Shown here piece by piece: positions 61,450-64,000 of a stretch of DNA of 64,000 nt. The number at the start of each line of letters is the position of its first letter. Positions within the stretch are counted from its first letter, which is position 1. Origin of the DNA: Phycisphaerales bacterium (lineage in GTDB: Bacteria > Planctomycetota > Phycisphaerae > Phycisphaerales > UBA1924); the NCBI GenBank assembly GCA_016742075.1, contig JACVCL010000002.1:62001-126000 (forward strand), read 5' to 3'. The position numbers and the translations under genes are program-made. The notes beneath the pieces are model-generated. The model was not told the DNA's origin, made no database searches, and saw only the letters and a list, made by a program, of their open reading frames with translations.

Positions 61450-62384
61450 CGGCGTCGCTCCCGGCGGCGGAAGAGCTGAACCAGCGCGTGGATGTACGGC
61501 TCGTCGGTTGCCAGATCCAGATGATCGACGCCAAGCCTTCGCATCTGCATGGCGACGGCTTCCTGGCGGCGCTGGCCCAGCGCTTCAAAGACGCGCCGGA
61601 CTTGGGCGCTCGAGAGATCGAGCGTGCGCACCGACCCGGTCTCGGCGTCACGCAGGTCGATGAGACCCCGCGCCGTACCCGCCGTGCCGAGCGATCGCTC
61701 GCGCGGGTCGGTCAGCCGCACCGTGATGAGGTCGTGCCGCCGGTTGAGGATCGAGAGGGGTGTGGCGACCGCCGACAGGGCGGCATCGGCTGTCGAGGCC
61801 CGCACCGGACCGGCGGAGGCGCCGGGGATCAGGAAGTCGGAAATGAGGAAGATGACCGCTCGCCGGCGCAGCACCCTCGCCAGGTAGTCCATCGCGGCGG
61901 CGATGTCGGTTCCGGTGTGCTCGGGCGTGAAGTTCAGCAGTTCCCGGATGACCCGGAGGGTGTGGTTCGACCCCTTCTTCGGCGGTATGTACAGCTCGAC
62001 GCGGTCGGTGAACAGCAGGAGCCCGACCTTGTCGTTGGACTTGCGGGCCGCGAACGCCAGCACCGCGCTGAGCTCGGCGGCGGTGCGTCGCTTGGCCCGG
62101 CGGACCGAGCCGAACGCCCCGGACGCCGACATGTCGGCCGCCACGATCACCGTGAGCTCGCGCTCCTCGACGAATCGCTTGACGTGCGGCGTGCCCGTGC
62201 GGGCCGTGACGTTCCAGTCGATGGAGCGGATGTCGTCGCCGGGCTGGTACTCGCGGACCTCGGCGAACTCCATGCCGCGGCCCTTGAAGGCGCTGGTGTA
62301 CTCGCCGGCGAACACCTCGTTCACGGCGCGTCCCGTGCGGATCTGCAGCTCGCGGACCTGGCGGAAGAGTTCTTCGGGGAGCAT
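61446..62384 (-). CDS. DUF58 protein of the MoxR/Bat operon
   Basis: A 312-residue cytoplasmic protein of the DUF58 family. The hallmark is GMEFAEVREYQPGDDIRSID followed by WNVTARTGTPHVKRF near residues 37-70, and a VWA-like fold follows (VIVAADMSASGAFGS, then VIFLISDFLIPG). It is always found next to MoxR ATPases and Bat proteins. It probably links the ATPase to the membrane VWA pair. It follows moxR by 51 nt, with a strong G+C hairpin in the gap, and overlaps the next gene. Confidence 0.95.
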   Translation of the reverse strand: MLPEELFRQVRELQIRTGRAVNEVFAGEYTSAFKGRGMEFAEVREYQPGDDIRSIDWNVTARTGTPHVKRFVEERELTVIVAADMSASGAFGSVRRAKRRTAAELSAVLAFAARKSNDKVGLLLFTDRVELYIPPKKGSNHTLRVIRELLNFTPEHTGTDIAAAMDYLARVLRRRAVIFLISDFLIPGASAGPVRASTADAALSAVATPLSILNRRHDLITVRLTDPRERSLGTAGTARGLIDLRDAETGSVRTLDLSSAQVRRVFEALGQRRQEAVAMQMRRLGVDHLDLATDEPYIHALVQLFRRRERRR

Positions 62385-62408
62385 GGTGACCGGCCGCGGG
62401 AACTGGCG

Positions 62409-62430
62409 GCCCCCCGCCGGGGCGGGGGGC
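62409..62430. other. Strong G+C hairpin between moxR and the DUF58 gene
   Basis: A 10-nt arm (62409-62418) is perfectly complementary to 62421-62430 with only two bases between, giving a stem of about 9 bp with a tight loop. No U-tract follows on either strand. It could slow RNA decay or lower read-through into the rest of the operon, or just be a by-product of base composition. Confidence 0.5.
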
Positions 62431-62435
62431 GAGGG

Positions 62436-63422
62436 TCAGGGGACGGGGATGTGATCGAGTATTTGGCGGATGAGGTCGTCGCTGGTCAGGCTCTCGGCCT
62501 CGGCCTCGTAGCTCGGGATCAGCCGGTGCCGCAGCACGTCCGGGGCCATAGTCTTCACGTCCTGCGGAGTCACGAAGCCGCGGCCTTCCAGGAACGCCCG
62601 GGCCTTGGCGGCCAGGGTGAGCGCGATGGTGGCCCGAGGAGACGCGCCGAAGTCGAGCAGCCGCTTGAGGTCGAGCCGGTACTCGCCGGGCTCGCGGGTC
62701 GCGTGCACGATGTCGACGATGTAGTCCTTAATCTTGTCGTCGACGTAGATCTGGTCGACCACGCGGCGGGCCTCGAAGATCTCGGCCAGCTCGACCACCG
62801 CCGCGGCGTCGACGTCCGGGCGGGTCATGGCCATGCGGTCGAGCACCTTCCGCTCGTCGGCCTTCGACGGATAGGTGATCTTGAGCTTGAGCATGAAGCG
62901 ATCGACCTGCGCTTCGGGCAGCGGATAAGTGCCCTCCTGCTCGATGGGGTTCTGCGTGGCCAGCACCAGGAACGGCTGGGGGAGGGCGTAGGTCTGGTCG
63001 CCGATGGTGACCTGCCGCTCCTGCATCGCTTCGAGGAGCGCCGACTGAACCTTGGCGGGTGCGCGGTTGATCTCGTCGGCCAGGACGATGTTCGCGAAGA
63101 TCGGCCCCTGGCGCGGCGAGAAGGTGCCCTCCCGCGGGTTGTAGATGAGCGTCCCGACGAGGTCGGCCGGCAGCAGGTCGGGCGTGAACTGGATGCGGCT
63201 GAACTTGGCGTGCAGAGCCTTGGCCAGCGTCGACACCGTGAGGGTCTTCGCCAGCCCGGGCACACCCTCCAGCAGCACATGCCCATTGCTCAGCAGGCCC
63301 ACGAGCAGCCGGTCGATCATGTACCGCTGCCCGACGATCACCCGCTCGACCGCGGCGGTGAGGTTGTTGATCAGACGCGAGTGCTGCTGCACGGCCTGGG
63401 AAATGGCAGGAATGTCGGGCAT
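62436..63422 (-). CDS. moxR: MoxR-family AAA+ ATPase
   Basis: A 328-residue AAA+ ATPase, first gene of the Bat operon. The Walker A motif is EGVPGLAKT, Walker B is [20 protein letters not shown], and sensor 1 is [20 protein letters not shown], followed by QVDRFMLK with the arginine finger. The C-terminal lid has [20 protein letters not shown] and the family ending. MoxR proteins act as chaperones for metal-binding VWA proteins such as BatA and BatB. The start ATG at 63422 gives the family N-terminus. A good promoter lies about 110 nt upstream. Confidence 0.97.
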   Translation of the reverse strand: MPDIPAISQAVQQHSRLINNLTAAVERVIVGQRYMIDRLLVGLLSNGHVLLEGVPGLAKTLTVSTLAKALHAKFSRIQFTPDLLPADLVGTLIYNPREGTFSPRQGPIFANIVLADEINRAPAKVQSALLEAMQERQVTIGDQTYALPQPFLVLATQNPIEQEGTYPLPEAQVDRFMLKLKITYPSKADERKVLDRMAMTRPDVDAAAVVELAEIFEARRVVDQIYVDDKIKDYIVDIVHATREPGEYRLDLKRLLDFGASPRATIALTLAAKARAFLEGRGFVTPQDVKTMAPDVLRHRLIPSYEAEAESLTSDDLIRQILDHIPVP

Positions 63423-63530
63423 GCGTGCTCGGGAGGGGTGAGAGGGATCTGGCGGGCGATGAGAGGGCGGCCGTGAATCTGGACGCGCTAGCGGGTGGCT
63501 TCCGTCGGGAACACACCCCGCAGTTCGGTG

Positions 63531-63559
63531 GTTGTAGGGCATCCGAACAGGGGTGGCAA
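63531..63559 (-). promoter_or_regulatory. Promoter of the moxR/Bat operon
   Basis: TTGCCA (63559-63554), 17-nt spacer, TACAAC (63536-63531) on the minus strand, giving a leader of about 100 nt before the moxR ATG. Confidence 0.55.
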
Positions 63560-63646
63560 GGCGGGGCTCGCCCGGGATCTGGGTATCGTGGACGCCACGC
63601 CGCGGGCCCGAGTGGGCGACGCGGCTTCCAGAAGCGGAGGTCATGG

Positions 63647-64000
63647 ATGAGCAGCGCACACGGCATCGATCGGCGGGCGGCGCTCGGGGTGCTCGGGGCG
63701 GCGGGCGTCGTGGCGATGTCGGCGACCGCCTTCGCCAGGCAGGCCGCGGCGGCGGTGCCCGCGCCGGGCAATGCCCCGGCCGATGCACGCCCGGGCTGGG
63801 ACGAGGCCACCGGCCAGTACGTGCTGCCAGCCCTTCCGTACGCCCCCGAGGCGCTGGAGCCCCACATCGACGCCGAGACGATGCGGCTGCACCACGGCAA
63901 GCACCATCAGGCCTACGTGAACGGGCTCAACAAGGCCGTCGGTGAGCTCCGGAAGATCGCCGAAACCGGCGACGCGGCACTGGTCAAGCACTGGTCGAGG
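63647..64000 (+). CDS. Exported Fe/Mn superoxide dismutase, N-terminal part
   Basis: The gene starts at ATG 63647 with GGAGG 6 nt upstream and runs off the window end, so 118 residues are seen. The first 30 residues are a signal peptide with paired arginines before the hydrophobic core ([20 protein letters not shown]), so Tat or Sec export is likely. A short Pro/Ala linker leads into the Fe/Mn superoxide dismutase fold: [20 protein letters not shown], then [15 protein letters not shown] with the first metal-binding His. The other three ligands lie beyond the end. It removes superoxide in the periplasm. It is divergent from the moxR/Bat operon, whose products are linked to oxygen tolerance. 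Confidence 0.93.
   Translation, partial: MSSAHGIDRRAALGVLGAAGVVAMSATAFARQAAAAVPAPGNAPADARPGWDEATGQYVLPALPYAPEALEPHIDAETMRLHHGKHHQAYVNGLNKAVGELRKIAETGDAALVKHWSR

Noticed and set aside
1-64000. Mobile elements, phage genes, toxin-antitoxin or restriction systems
   Set aside because: No transposase, integrase, phage structural, nuclease-methylase or paired small toxin genes were seen, and no long terminal inverted repeats.

Overview
This 64 kb window is a G+C-rich, gene-dense bacterial chromosome segment (about 53 protein genes, two tRNA genes, no rRNA, no CRISPR array and no recognisable transposase or integrase). The gene content suggests a Gram-negative planctomycete, probably of the Phycisphaerae: an outer-membrane toolkit (OmpA lipoproteins, Mla-type lipid transport, SppA), a flagellar switch protein, a complete MoxR/Bat (von Willebrand A) operon, a glycine-rich RRM protein, and an expanded prepilin peptidase. 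This placement is inferred from content; no marker phylogeny was possible.

Layout. 1-771: 3' part of a NodU-type carbamoyltransferase. 944-3148 (minus): tRNA-Gly(GCC) with its own promoter and terminator, then a DsbD-like reductase. 3277-4664: FliM and, convergent, a STAS anti-sigma-factor antagonist. 4710-14928 (plus): a translation/transcription operon nusA-infB-DUF503-rbfA that runs on into an HhH-GPD (endonuclease III-fold) protein with an altered active site and a giant TPR lipoprotein; yebC follows. 15764-19552 (minus): MlaF-type ATPase, MlaD-type MCE protein and SppA protease. 19571-21313 (plus): Nudix hydrolase and site-2 protease. 21325-27209 (minus): O-antigen-ligase-like protein, WecA-type glycosyltransferase, prolyl oligopeptidase. 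27353-29284 (plus): an RsbU-type phosphatase receptor. 29253-41005 (minus): small-multidrug-export-type membrane protein, PolX, a HTH regulator, RecG, two OmpA lipoproteins, prepilin peptidase, XseB, XseA, DegT aminotransferase. 41608-47781 (minus): a carbohydrate ABC transporter operon (binding protein, two permeases, ATPase) ending in a YmdB-like phosphodiesterase. 47936-53883 (plus): a small unknown protein, tRNA-Gln(CTG), RRM protein, SRPBCC-epimerase fusion, small membrane protein, esterase, FAD oxidoreductase. 53890-63422 (minus): moxR-DUF58-DUF4381-like-batA-batB-batC-batD-batE. 63647-end (plus): 5' part of an exported Fe/Mn superoxide dismutase, divergent from moxR.

Operons are very tight: many junctions are ATGA, GTGA, TTGA or TGATG overlaps, and GTG and TTG starts are common. 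Several starts lie 6-7 nt after a -10-like hexamer, suggesting leaderless transcription in part of this genome. The most unusual items are a sugar ABC permease with two extra hydrophobic inserts (44495-45889), an endonuclease III-fold protein with Tyr in place of the catalytic Lys and a Lys/Ala tail (10277-10972), an 18-bp bidirectional gap at 19553-19570 that may serve two leaderless genes, and a BatC-like protein with a collagen-like Gly-Pro-Thr tract (56495-58354) in a Bat operon that faces a superoxide dismutase gene.
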